Below are positions 1 through 6,399 of a stretch of 14,995 nt of DNA, one piece after another (position 1 is the first letter of the stretch; every line of letters starts with the position of its first letter). The notes under the pieces are model-generated. The model worked only from the letters and a program-made list of their open reading frames with translations, did no database searches and had not been told where the DNA came from. Source of the DNA: an uncultured Bacteroidaceae bacterium (GTDB taxonomy: Bacteria > Bacteroidota > Bacteroidia > Bacteroidales > Bacteroidaceae); NCBI GenBank assembly GCA_904501775.1, contig CAJGCJ010000035.1, forward strand, positions 1 through 14,995, read 5' to 3'. The position numbers were made by a program, and so were the translations under genes.

Positions 1-100
1 GCATTAAGTTGTGTGAGAGTAGTTGCCTAAAGGCACTCCTTTGTGAACATAAATGTTCAGTCGTCGCAAGCAGTGCTACGGTATCGCACTGCCATCGCCA
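1..100 (+). other. Possible 3' part of a structured RNA (unidentified)
   Basis: No convincing protein is encoded here, but several short hairpins follow one another. GAGT (17-20) with GCC (25-27) can pair with GGC (32-34) and ACTC (35-38), with a four-base bulge. GAACA (45-49) pairs with TGTTC (54-58). GCAGTGC (70-76) pairs with GCACTGC (86-92), seven base pairs. A T-run (101-107) and then a terminator-like stem follow. The segment GCATTAAGTTGTGTGAGAGTAG (first 22 bases) resembles the helix IV/loop E end of bacterial 5S rRNA, whose hallmark is GAGAGTAG, but the following bases do not match the usual Bacteroidales 5S ending well. It could be a diverged 5S end followed by spacer, an unrelated small RNA, or chance pairing. 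The upstream half lies outside the window, so identity is open. Confidence 0.3.
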
Positions 101-110
101 TTTTTTTCCG

Positions 111-143
111 AGAGAGTTTCTAGAAATTGAGACTCTCTTTTCT
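111..143 (+). terminator. Terminator-like hairpin
   Basis: AGAGAGTTTC (111-120) pairs with GAGACTCTCT (129-138): ten base pairs including one G-U, closing an eight-base loop. A T-rich tail (138-143, TTTTCT) follows. It would end a transcript arriving from the left, presumably whatever lies in 1-100 or upstream of the window. I see no clear Bacteroidota promoter between here and the kinase start at 262, so the kinase promoter is unassigned. Confidence 0.55.
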
Positions 144-261
144 TTGTATGTTTTGCAGTCAATCCCCCTTGTCAGCTTGGGCCGTTAATCTTGCCAAACC
201 GCCGCCGTTTATACAATAATTAGTATTAACTTACGTTTATATATTGTAATTCGTTTATAGT

Positions 262-1410
262 ATGCAGTGGTACAAGAATTTCAATAATGTAAAATATCTG
301 CTTGTGGCGGTGGCGGCTGTAATAGCTGCTGCATCCTTGTATGTGTCGAACAGTCTTGTCGATGACCTTAAGAAAGAGGAACTGAATAAGATGCAGGTGT
401 GGGCCGAGGCGATGCGCTCGCTAAATAGTGCCGATGAGAATACCGACCTTAATCTGGTGCTGGCTGTGCTCAGTGGAAACGATATTATCCCTGTAGTGGT
501 GATGGACAGCAAAGGTACTATAAATAATCATCGTAACATATCTATTCCCGAGGGCAGTGACTCGCTTGCTGTGCTTATGCATATGGTGTCTGAGATGCGT
601 CGCGAGAATAGGATTATCCACATTGACATGGGCGACGATGATTATATTGAGGTGTGTTATTCCGATTCTCTGCTGTTACGACGCCTTGCCTATTATCCTT
701 ACATACAGCTGACAGTGGTGCTTCTGTTCTTTGTGATTTGTATGCTTGCCATTATTAGTTCAAAGCGTGCCGAGCAGAATAGAGTGTGGGTGGGACTGTC
801 CAAGGAGACTGCTCACCAGCTGGGTACACCTATCTCCTCGCTTATGGCTTGGACCGAGGTCCTTAAAGAGAAATACCCCGATGATGCTCTTTTGCCCGAG
901 ATGTCGAAGGATGTGAGCCGTTTGCAGACAGTGGCCGAGCGTTTTTCGAAGATTGGCTCCAAGCCCGAGCCTACTGCCGAGGATTTGCTCGATGTTATAG
1001 ACGGGGTGGTTGATTATTTCCGTCGTCGCAGCTCGAACAAGGTGCAGTTTGTATGTGAATTTCCCAAGCGTCCGCTTCTTGTGAGGATGAATGTTCCACT
1101 TATTGAATGGGTGTTCGAGAACTTGTGCAAGAATGCCATTGATGCGATGAATGGCGAGGGAACTATAAGATTTGTCGTTACTCACGATGATAATCGTGCT
1201 TTCATAGAGGTTTCCGATACCGGAAAAGGTATTGCGAAATCGCAGTTCAAAACTATCTTCGAGCCGGGTTATACCACAAAGAAACGTGGCTGGGGGCTTG
1301 GCCTGTCGCTGACGAAACGTATTGTGCAGCAATATCATAAGGGACGAATCTTTGTGAAATCGTCCGAAATTGGTAAGGGTACCACTTTCCGCATCGAAAT
1401 GAGAAAATAA
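262..1410 (+). CDS. Membrane-bound sensor histidine kinase, orphan
   Basis: Two-component sensor kinase of 382 residues, expected in the inner membrane. A first membrane segment lies at about 11-31 and a second at about 146-166; the roughly 115 residues between would face the periplasm and form a small sensor domain that I do not recognise. The catalytic part follows directly, with no HAMP or PAS domain apparent. The H-box is KETAHQLGTPISSL, with the likely phosphorylated histidine at 185. The ATPase domain shows the N-box (ENLCKNAIDAM, 286-296), G1 (DTGKGI, 319-324), F-box (FEPGYTTK, 333-340) and G2 (GWGLGLSL, 343-350), so it looks catalytically intact. The H-box with AHQLGTP rather than the common SHELRTP is a form I associate with Bacteroidota kinases. 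No response regulator is adjacent, so partner and signal are unknown. The ATG at 262 precedes the first membrane segment by about ten residues, which supports this start. Confidence 0.9.
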   Translation: MQWYKNFNNVKYLLVAVAAVIAAASLYVSNSLVDDLKKEELNKMQVWAEAMRSLNSADENTDLNLVLAVLSGNDIIPVVVMDSKGTINNHRNISIPEGSDSLAVLMHMVSEMRRENRIIHIDMGDDDYIEVCYSDSLLLRRLAYYPYIQLTVVLLFFVICMLAIISSKRAEQNRVWVGLSKETAHQLGTPISSLMAWTEVLKEKYPDDALLPEMSKDVSRLQTVAERFSKIGSKPEPTAEDLLDVIDGVVDYFRRRSSNKVQFVCEFPKRPLLVRMNVPLIEWVFENLCKNAIDAMNGEGTIRFVVTHDDNRAFIEVSDTGKGIAKSQFKTIFEPGYTTKKRGWGLGLSLTKRIVQQYHKGRIFVKSSEIGKGTTFRIEMRK

Positions 1411-1491
1411 AGTTATCTCATGGAACGTGTAAAAAAAACTCATATTTACGAATATTTTATGCTTTTACGCATGTAGAACGGATTTTTTTTG

Positions 1492-1499
1492 TATCTTTG
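1492..1499 (+). promoter_or_regulatory. Promoter -7 element before the DUF177-rpmF pair
   Basis: TATCTTTG matches the Bacteroidota -7 consensus TAnnTTTG exactly. A run of T lies just upstream (1483-1490), but no good TTTG -33 box sits about 20 bases away, so only half of the promoter is convincing. Transcription would start near 1505, leaving a leader of about 70 bases before the start codon at 1578. Confidence 0.5.
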
Positions 1500-1577
1500 T
1501 GCGCAAATTCGGAAAATACCAAAGTTTATACACCCTTTTGGGCGCATAAATGTGTATTATGAGATGTTTTTGAAGCG

Positions 1578-2123
1578 ATGGGACGATTTGATAATTATTA
1601 CGTAGAGCTGAAAGGCCGTAAGAGCGATACTCTTGAATTCTCTTTTGAGCTTGACAATAAGTTCTTTGCCGACATTGAAGGTGAGGAGTTTCAGAGAGGT
1701 GCTGTTAAGGCGCATGTGGTTGTGAAGAAAAGTGGTGATGTGTTCAACTTCTCTTTCGAACTGGCCGGTTCGGTGATTGTTCCATGTGACAGATGTCTTG
1801 ATGACTTGGAGATAGATGTTGAGACAAGCAACACCCTTAAGATTAAACTTGGCGAGGAGTATGCCGATGACGGTGATATTGTTGTAGTTCCCGAGACTGA
1901 CGGTGGTGTTAACATTGCATGGTATCTGTATGAATTTATTGCACTTGCACTCCCGATGAAGCGTGTGCACATGCCCGGAAAATGTAATAACGAGATGACG
2001 GGCAAGCTGAAGAAACACAGCTATGGCGCAGCATACGACGAGTCAGAGGATGAGGGTGATGAGAAAGAGGTCGATCCTCGTTGGGCTGCTCTGAAGGGCC
2101 TGCAGATAGATGAAGATAATTAA
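1578..2123 (+). CDS. DUF177/YceD family protein
   Basis: A 181-residue protein of the DUF177 (YceD) family, which in most bacteria is encoded directly upstream of the L32 gene, as here. The family has been linked to 23S rRNA accumulation and large-subunit assembly; its biochemical activity is unsettled. Family marks are the CxxC in VPCDRCL (Cys 70 and 73), a later cysteine in HMPGKC (136) and the C-terminal DPRWAALKGL (166-175). An acidic patch (about 154-166) precedes that tail. The ATG at 1578 is the first usable one, since the ATG at 1560 runs into a stop after four codons. rpmF follows after 26 bases with no terminator between, so the two are probably co-transcribed. Family assignment is firm; the role is inferred from neighbours. 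Confidence 0.88.
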   Translation: MGRFDNYYVELKGRKSDTLEFSFELDNKFFADIEGEEFQRGAVKAHVVVKKSGDVFNFSFELAGSVIVPCDRCLDDLEIDVETSNTLKIKLGEEYADDGDIVVVPETDGGVNIAWYLYEFIALALPMKRVHMPGKCNNEMTGKLKKHSYGAAYDESEDEGDEKEVDPRWAALKGLQIDEDN

Positions 2124-2149
2124 AAATAAGATAATTCAAATTTAGAAAA

Positions 2150-2335
2150 ATGGCACATCCTAAAAGAAGACAGTCAAAGACTAGAACTGCCAAGAGAAGA
2201 ACTCATGACAAGGCAGTAGCTCCTACATTGGCTATTTGCCCTAACTGTGGCGAGTGGCACATCTATCACACCGTATGCGGTGCGTGTGGTTATTACAGAG
2301 GCAAGCTCGCAATCGAGAAGGAGGCAGCAGTCTAA
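2150..2335 (+). CDS. rpmF: 50S ribosomal protein L32
   Basis: Protein L32 of the large ribosomal subunit, 61 residues, a normal length. It begins MAHPKRRQSKTRTAKRRTHD, the basic N-terminal arm that enters rRNA, and carries four cysteines in two CxxC pairs (CPNC at 30-33 and CGAC at 43-46), so this is the zinc-ribbon form. The leader is A-rich with no Shine-Dalgarno sequence. A strong terminator begins at its stop codon, closing the DUF177-rpmF unit. Confidence 0.97.
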   Translation: MAHPKRRQSKTRTAKRRTHDKAVAPTLAICPNCGEWHIYHTVCGACGYYRGKLAIEKEAAV

Positions 2336-2384
2336 ATAACCAAGAGTGGGCTGCGTCACAGGCGCAGGCCGCTTGTTATTTTAC
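2334..2384 (+). terminator. Terminator after rpmF
   Basis: A long imperfect hairpin. AAATAAC plus AAG (2334-2344, one bulged C) pairs with CTTGTTATTT (2372-2381). The upper part is G/C-rich: GGC-TGCG (2349-2355) against CGCA-G-GCC (2363-2370), around a seven-base loop. The descending arm ends in TTATTTTA, giving a U-rich tail. The left arm overlaps the rpmF stop codon. Confidence 0.7.
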
Positions 2385-2387
2385 TTG

Positions 2388-2433
2388 AATCAAAAGAAAC
2401 GCACCGCCAAAAAGGATGGTGCGTTTCTTGATT
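2388..2433 (+). other. 16-bp hairpin just upstream of era
   Basis: AATC (2388-2391) and AAGAAACGCACC (2394-2405) pair with GGTGCGTTTCTT (2418-2429) and GATT (2430-2433): sixteen base pairs with a two-base bulge and a twelve-base loop. There is no U-run on the + strand, so it is not a classic terminator. It could be a second transcription stop, an mRNA-stabilising end, or a leader element of era, whose ATG lies only 14 bases beyond it. Confidence 0.6.
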
Positions 2434-2434
2434 A

Positions 2435-2441
2435 AAGAAGG
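2435..2441 (+). promoter_or_regulatory. Shine-Dalgarno-like site before era
   Basis: AAGAAGG lies six bases before the era ATG, at normal Shine-Dalgarno spacing. The other genes in this window have A/T-rich leaders without such a sequence, which is usual in Bacteroidota, so this site stands out. It is only a partial match to AGGAGG. Confidence 0.35.
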
Positions 2442-2447
2442 TATATT

Positions 2448-3332
2448 ATGCACAAGGCAGGTTTTGTAAATATAGTAGGTAATCCTAATGTCGGAAAGTC
2501 GACATTGATGAATCTTTTGGTGGGCGAGAGAATATCAATCGCAACCTTCAAGGCGCAGACAACGCGTCATCGTATTATGGGAATCCTTAATACCGATGAG
2601 GCGCAGATTGTCTTCTCGGACACTCCGGGTGTGCTGAAACCTAATTATAAACTGCAAGAGGCTATGTTGCGCTTCTCGCGTTCGGCATTGCGCGATGCCG
2701 ATGTTCTGCTCTATGTCACTGACATGGTGGAGACTCCCGAGAAGAACAGCGACTTTATTGCCGAGGTGCGTAAGTTGGATGTTCCTGTTCTGGTGCTTAT
2801 AAACAAGATTGACCTGAGCAACCAAGCCGAACTTATAAAGAAGGTAGAGCAGTGGCACGAGATTATTCCCGAGGCCGAGATTCTGCCTATATCTGCATTG
2901 GCTAAGTTCAATGTTGATGTTGTCATGCGCAGGATAATGGAACTTTTGCCCGAGTCGCCTCCCTACTTTGAGAAGGATGCACTGACAGACAAGCCTGCAA
3001 GGTTCTTTGTAACCGAGATTATCCGCGAGAAGATTCTGCTGCACTACGACAAGGAGATACCTTATGTCTGTGAGGCTGCAGTTGAATATTTCAAGGAGAA
3101 AGATGGCAGTATATATATAAAAGCCCTTATATTTGTAGAGCGTGAATCGCAGAAGGGTATTATAATAGGTCACGAGGGAGCTGCGTTGAAACGAGTGGCA
3201 ACAGATGCCCGTCGTGAGCTCGAGAAGTTCTTCGGAAAGAGGATATTCCTCGAGATATATGTAAAGGTCGATAAGGACTGGCGTAACAGTGACAAGCAGT
3301 TGCGTCGTTTCGGATACGACCAGAAAGATTGA
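2448..3332 (+). CDS. era: GTPase Era, 30S ribosome assembly
   Basis: Era binds the 3' end of 16S rRNA and helps finish the small ribosomal subunit; it is an essential GTPase in most bacteria. The 294-residue length is typical. GTPase motifs: G1 GNPNVGKST (11-19), the threonines of G2 at 38-39, G3 DTPG (58-61), G4 NKID (119-122) and G5 SAL (149-151). The C-terminal KH RNA-binding domain (about 189-280) has the GxxG loop as GHEG (241-244). Nothing key is missing. It is followed after 33 bases by der, another ribosome-assembly GTPase, without a terminator. Its own promoter is not evident: only hairpins separate it from rpmF. Confidence 0.97.
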   Translation: MHKAGFVNIVGNPNVGKSTLMNLLVGERISIATFKAQTTRHRIMGILNTDEAQIVFSDTPGVLKPNYKLQEAMLRFSRSALRDADVLLYVTDMVETPEKNSDFIAEVRKLDVPVLVLINKIDLSNQAELIKKVEQWHEIIPEAEILPISALAKFNVDVVMRRIMELLPESPPYFEKDALTDKPARFFVTEIIREKILLHYDKEIPYVCEAAVEYFKEKDGSIYIKALIFVERESQKGIIIGHEGAALKRVATDARRELEKFFGKRIFLEIYVKVDKDWRNSDKQLRRFGYDQKD

Positions 3333-3365
3333 GAAATCTGTTAATTTTTCGATATAGATTCTATA

Positions 3366-4679
3366 ATGGGAAATTTAGTTGCAATAGTAGGTCGCCCCAA
3401 TGTGGGAAAATCGACCCTTTTTAATCGCCTCACTGAAACAAAGCAGGCGATAATCTCTGATGAGGCAGGTACTACCCGCGACAGACAGTATGGTCGTTGC
3501 CTGTGGTGCGGCAAGGAGTTCTCACTCGTCGATACAGGCGGTTGGGTGGTAAACTCTGACGATGTCTTTGAAGAGGCTATACGTGAGCAGGTGACTTTGG
3601 CTATGGACGAGGCTGATGTTATTCTGTTTGTCGTGGATGTGATGAATGGTCTAACCGATCTCGATGACGAGATGGCATCGATGTTGCGACGTTCAAAGAA
3701 ACCTGTACTGGTGGTTGCCAACAAGGTGGATACATACGAACTGCAATATGCTTCGGCCGAGTTCTATAGTCTGGGTTTGGGCGATATGTACTGTATATCT
3801 GCTGCAAATGGTAGCGGTACCGGTGATTTGCTCGATGTGATAGTATCTAAATTTACAAAGGATGCCGAGGAAGCCCCCGAGGAGAATATCCCACGTTTTG
3901 CGGTTGTGGGCCGTCCCAATGCCGGTAAGAGCTCAATCATCAATGTGTTCCTTGGTGAGGACCGCAATATTGTGACAAACATTGCTGGAACCACACGCGA
4001 TTCTATTCTTACACGTTACAACAAGTTCGGCTTCGACTTCTATCTTGTAGATACAGCCGGTATACGCAAGAAGAGCAAGGTGAGCGAGGATATTGAGTAT
4101 TACTCGGTGTTGCGCTCGATACGTGCTATCGAGAACAGTGATGTGTGTATACTTATGATTGATGCTACACGCGGAATCGAGTCACAGGACCTCAATATCT
4201 TCTCAATTGTACAGCGCAACCAGAAGGGTCTTGTTGTAGTTGTAAACAAATGGGACTTGGTTGAGGACAAGAGCGAGAAGGTGATGAAGTTCTTTGAGAA
4301 TGCCATTAGAGAGCGTGTCGCTCCCTTTGTCGACTTCCCTATAATATTTACTTCGGCAGTAACAAAGCAGCGTGTGTTCAAGGTGCTTGAAATGGCAAAA
4401 GAGGTCTATCTGAACTCAAAGACCAAGGTCTCTACCGCTAAATTCAACGAAGAGATGCTGCCTATTATTGAGGCCTATCCGCCACCATCAATAAAGGGTA
4501 AGTATATCAAGATAAAGTATTGTATGCAGTTGCCCGAGAAGAGGGTTCCTACTTTCTTGTTCTTTGCGAACCTTCCGCAGTATGTGCGTGAGCCTTACAA
4601 GCGTTTCCTCGAGAACAAGATTCGTGAGCGTTGGAATTTCTCGGGTGTACCCATTAATATATTCATCCGTCAGAAATAA
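3366..4679 (+). CDS. der: Double-domain GTPase Der (EngA), 50S assembly
   Basis: Der acts late in assembly of the large ribosomal subunit. Its two tandem GTPase domains make it easy to recognise, and 437 residues is the normal size. Domain 1: GRPNVGKST (9-17), DTGG (56-59), NKVD (119-122). Domain 2: GRPNAGKSS (182-190), DTAG (229-232), NKWD (294-297). A KH-like domain fills about 352-437. An acidic linker (about 166-174, rich in Glu) joins the two G domains. It is probably co-transcribed with era and ends at a shared two-way terminator facing the MlaF-like gene. Confidence 0.97.
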   Translation: MGNLVAIVGRPNVGKSTLFNRLTETKQAIISDEAGTTRDRQYGRCLWCGKEFSLVDTGGWVVNSDDVFEEAIREQVTLAMDEADVILFVVDVMNGLTDLDDEMASMLRRSKKPVLVVANKVDTYELQYASAEFYSLGLGDMYCISAANGSGTGDLLDVIVSKFTKDAEEAPEENIPRFAVVGRPNAGKSSIINVFLGEDRNIVTNIAGTTRDSILTRYNKFGFDFYLVDTAGIRKKSKVSEDIEYYSVLRSIRAIENSDVCILMIDATRGIESQDLNIFSIVQRNQKGLVVVVNKWDLVEDKSEKVMKFFENAIRERVAPFVDFPIIFTSAVTKQRVFKVLEMAKEVYLNSKTKVSTAKFNEEMLPIIEAYPPPSIKGKYIKIKYCMQLPEKRVPTFLFFANLPQYVREPYKRFLENKIRERWNFSGVPINIFIRQK

Positions 4680-4686
4680 ACCTATG

Positions 4687-4734
4687 ATAAAAATATTGGG
4701 AACAAACTTCGAAGTTTGTTCCCAATATTTTTAT
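4687..4734. terminator. Perfect 48-base palindrome, two-way terminator
   Basis: Bases 4687-4734 are a perfect inverted repeat with 24-base arms and no spacer, centred on TTCGAA (4708-4713). The arm core is ATATTGGGAACAAACTTC, flanked outside by a run of A on the left and of T on the right, so an RNA from either strand forms a long hairpin ending in U. It starts seven bases after the der stop and ends one base before the stop codon of the converging minus-strand gene. Serving both operons is the natural reading. Confidence 0.92.
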
Positions 4735-4735
4735 G

Positions 4736-5488
4736 TTATGCCATCTCTTTAACTTTTCGCAGCAGGTCCGAAGAGAAGAGGAAGTCGTTTAGCAGCTTGT
4801 TCTTGGAGCTCAGTACCTCGTCTTTGTTTCCTTCCCACTCAAGGTTGCCGTTTGCGAGGAATATGATGTGGTCGCCTATGCCTACAACCGAGTTCATGTC
4901 GTGTGTGTTCACTATGGTCGTTATGTTGTACTCTGTTGTGATGTCGTGTATGAGTTCGTCTATTATAAGCGATGTCTTTGGGTCGAGTCCCGAGTTGGGC
5001 TCGTCGCAAAAGAGGTATTTGGGCTCAAGCGCAATTGCTCTTGCTATGGCTGCGCGCTTTTGCATGCCACCCGATAGCTCTTCGGGGCTTTTGTTCTGTG
5101 CATCTATGAGGTTTACTCTCTCCAAGCAGAAACGTGCGCGTGCCAGCTTTTCGCTGTAGCTCTTGTCCGAGAACATTTCAAGCGGGAACATGACATTCTC
5201 GAGCACGCTCATGGAGTCGAACAACGCGGCATTCTGGAACAGCATGCCCATCTCGCGGCGTATCATTAGACGCTCTTTCTTTCCGAAAGAGAGGATGTTG
5301 CGTCCGTCATACAATACCTCTCCCTTCTCGGGTTGCAGCAGTCCTACGATACATTTCAGCAGTACGGTCTTTCCGGCACCGCTCTGTCCTATGATAAGGT
5401 TGGTCTTGCCATTCTCGAATACGGTACTAAGGTTGTTGAGTACACGCTGCGAACCGAAATTCTTGGATATGTTCTTTATCTCTATCAT
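4736..5488 (-). CDS. MlaF-like ABC transporter ATPase (lipid transport)
   Basis: Cytoplasmic ATPase of an MCE-type lipid transporter, 250 residues. Motifs: Walker A GQSGAGKT (34-41), Q-loop Gln 85, signature LSGGMQKR (138-145), Walker B YLFCDEP (158-164, catalytic Glu 163), D-loop SGLDP (166-170) and switch His 196. The signature with MQKR and the DEPNSGLDP stretch are typical of the MlaF/Ttg2A branch. Its ATG overlaps the stop of the upstream permease gene as ATGA, so the two are translationally coupled. In E. coli this pair works with MlaD, MlaB and periplasmic MlaC to return phospholipids from the outer membrane. No MlaD gene follows, because der converges immediately, so an MCE partner must be elsewhere. 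The direction of transport cannot be read from sequence. Confidence 0.9.
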   Translation of the reverse strand: MIEIKNISKNFGSQRVLNNLSTVFENGKTNLIIGQSGAGKTVLLKCIVGLLQPEKGEVLYDGRNILSFGKKERLMIRREMGMLFQNAALFDSMSVLENVMFPLEMFSDKSYSEKLARARFCLERVNLIDAQNKSPEELSGGMQKRAAIARAIALEPKYLFCDEPNSGLDPKTSLIIDELIHDITTEYNITTIVNTHDMNSVVGIGDHIIFLANGNLEWEGNKDEVLSSKNKLLNDFLFSSDLLRKVKEMA

Positions 5489-6234
5489 TGCATCAGTAAT
5501 TGTGTTAATACAATGTCGGCAAACAGTATGAGTACGCTGCAGCTTACAACAGAATCAGTACTTGCCTTTCCTACCTCTATCGAGCCTCCTTCGGTATTGT
5601 ATCCATAGAACGATGCCACCGATGATATTATGAATGCAAAAAAGAGTGACTTTATTATGCTGCACCAGATGTACCATTGCGAAAATTCGTACTGCAATCC
5701 GGTGGTAAGATCGTCGGGAGTCATTATTCCTGTAAACATTCCTATTGCATACGATCCGGCTATGCCTGCCGCAATGCTGAATATAACCAGAATGGGAATC
5801 ATTGATACCAATGCGGTTACTTTGGGGAAAATAAGGAAGTTGGCCGAGTTGACTCCCATTATCTCCAATGCGTCTATCTGCTGTGTAACACGCATTGTGC
5901 CTATCTCCGAGGTTATGTTTGAGCCTACTTTGCCCGACAGGATGAGGCACATCATTGATGACGAGAACTCGAGTATCAGAATCTCGCGTGTCGCATATCC
6001 TACAACGAATTTGGGCATCCATGCACTCTCAATGTTCAGTTTCATCTGGATACATATTACAGCGCCTATGAAGAACGATATGAGCAATACGATGGGGATT
6101 GAGTTTACCCCAAGTTTGTATATCTCGCGCAGGAATTGCCTGAAAAACATTCTCATGCTCTGGGGGCGTGCAAAGACCCTGTGCATAAGTATCAGGTACT
6201 CGCCGAATGTGCTTATAGAATTTGTGAAAATCAT
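5485..6234 (-). CDS. MlaE-like permease of an MCE lipid transporter
   Basis: Inner-membrane permease of 249 residues, the membrane partner of the downstream MlaF-like ATPase. Hydrophobic segments are at about 45-65, 88-102, 138-168, 192-210 and 229-248. Family signatures are LSGKVGSNITSEIGTM and the following VTQQIDALEIMGV (99-128), plus GYNTEGGSIEVGKAS (211-225), both typical of MlaE. The N-terminal amphipathic stretch (about 12-40) fits the interface helix of the family. It is the first gene of the pair, and a promoter-like -7 box sits about 20 bases upstream. It diverges from lptB, so two outer-membrane lipid systems share one intergenic region. Confidence 0.9.
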   Translation of the reverse strand: MIFTNSISTFGEYLILMHRVFARPQSMRMFFRQFLREIYKLGVNSIPIVLLISFFIGAVICIQMKLNIESAWMPKFVVGYATREILILEFSSSMMCLILSGKVGSNITSEIGTMRVTQQIDALEIMGVNSANFLIFPKVTALVSMIPILVIFSIAAGIAGSYAIGMFTGIMTPDDLTTGLQYEFSQWYIWCSIIKSLFFAFIISSVASFYGYNTEGGSIEVGKASTDSVVSCSVLILFADIVLTQLLMQ

Positions 6235-6254
6235 TCTCGATGAATATTTGTTTG

Positions 6255-6262
6255 CAAAGTTA
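6255..6262 (-). promoter_or_regulatory. Promoter -7 element for the mlaE-mlaF pair
   Basis: Read on the minus strand this is TAACTTTG, an exact match to TAnnTTTG, 20 bases before the permease ATG. A weak TTTA (6286-6289 region) lies about 23 bases further upstream as a possible -33 box. The predicted leader is only about 15 bases long. Confidence 0.5.
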
Positions 6263-6346
6263 CGTTTTTTATTGAGTTCTGAGCTTAAATATTGCCAATA
6301 CTTTTATATATGCGTTGCTAAATGAGAAGCATCGCGCTATAAAAGT

Positions 6347-6378
6347 TTTGCATAAAACCAAAAAAGTGTGTATCTTCG
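6347..6378 (+). promoter_or_regulatory. Promoter of lptB
   Basis: A -33 box TTTG (6347-6350) and a -7 box TATCTTCG (6371-6378, one mismatch to TAnnTTTG) are 20 bases apart, the expected Bacteroidota arrangement. Transcription would begin near 6385, leaving about 15 bases before the ATG at 6400. This supports the longer lptB start over the internal ATG at 6445. Confidence 0.65.
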
Positions 6379-6399
6379 CTGCATAAAATATCCTCGAAT

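Noticed and set aside
3..187. Plus-strand frame open from the window edge to a stop at 185-187
   Set aside because: The translation has no protein-like pattern, runs through the hairpins and the T-run, and would place a terminator-like stem inside a gene.
760..1443. 227-codon minus-strand open frame opposite the histidine kinase
   Set aside because: It mirrors the conserved kinase core, has no recognisable motif and has no separate regulatory signal.
2336..2447. Possible attachment site or insertion remnant in the two-hairpin gap
   Set aside because: The two hairpins are unrelated in sequence, no direct repeat flanks them, and no integrase or transposase is nearby. Transcription or leader signals explain them better.
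5630..6325. 231-codon plus-strand open frame opposite the MlaE-like permease
   Set aside because: The minus-strand frame has clear MlaE signatures and a coupled ATPase gene. This frame has neither motifs nor a plausible start context.
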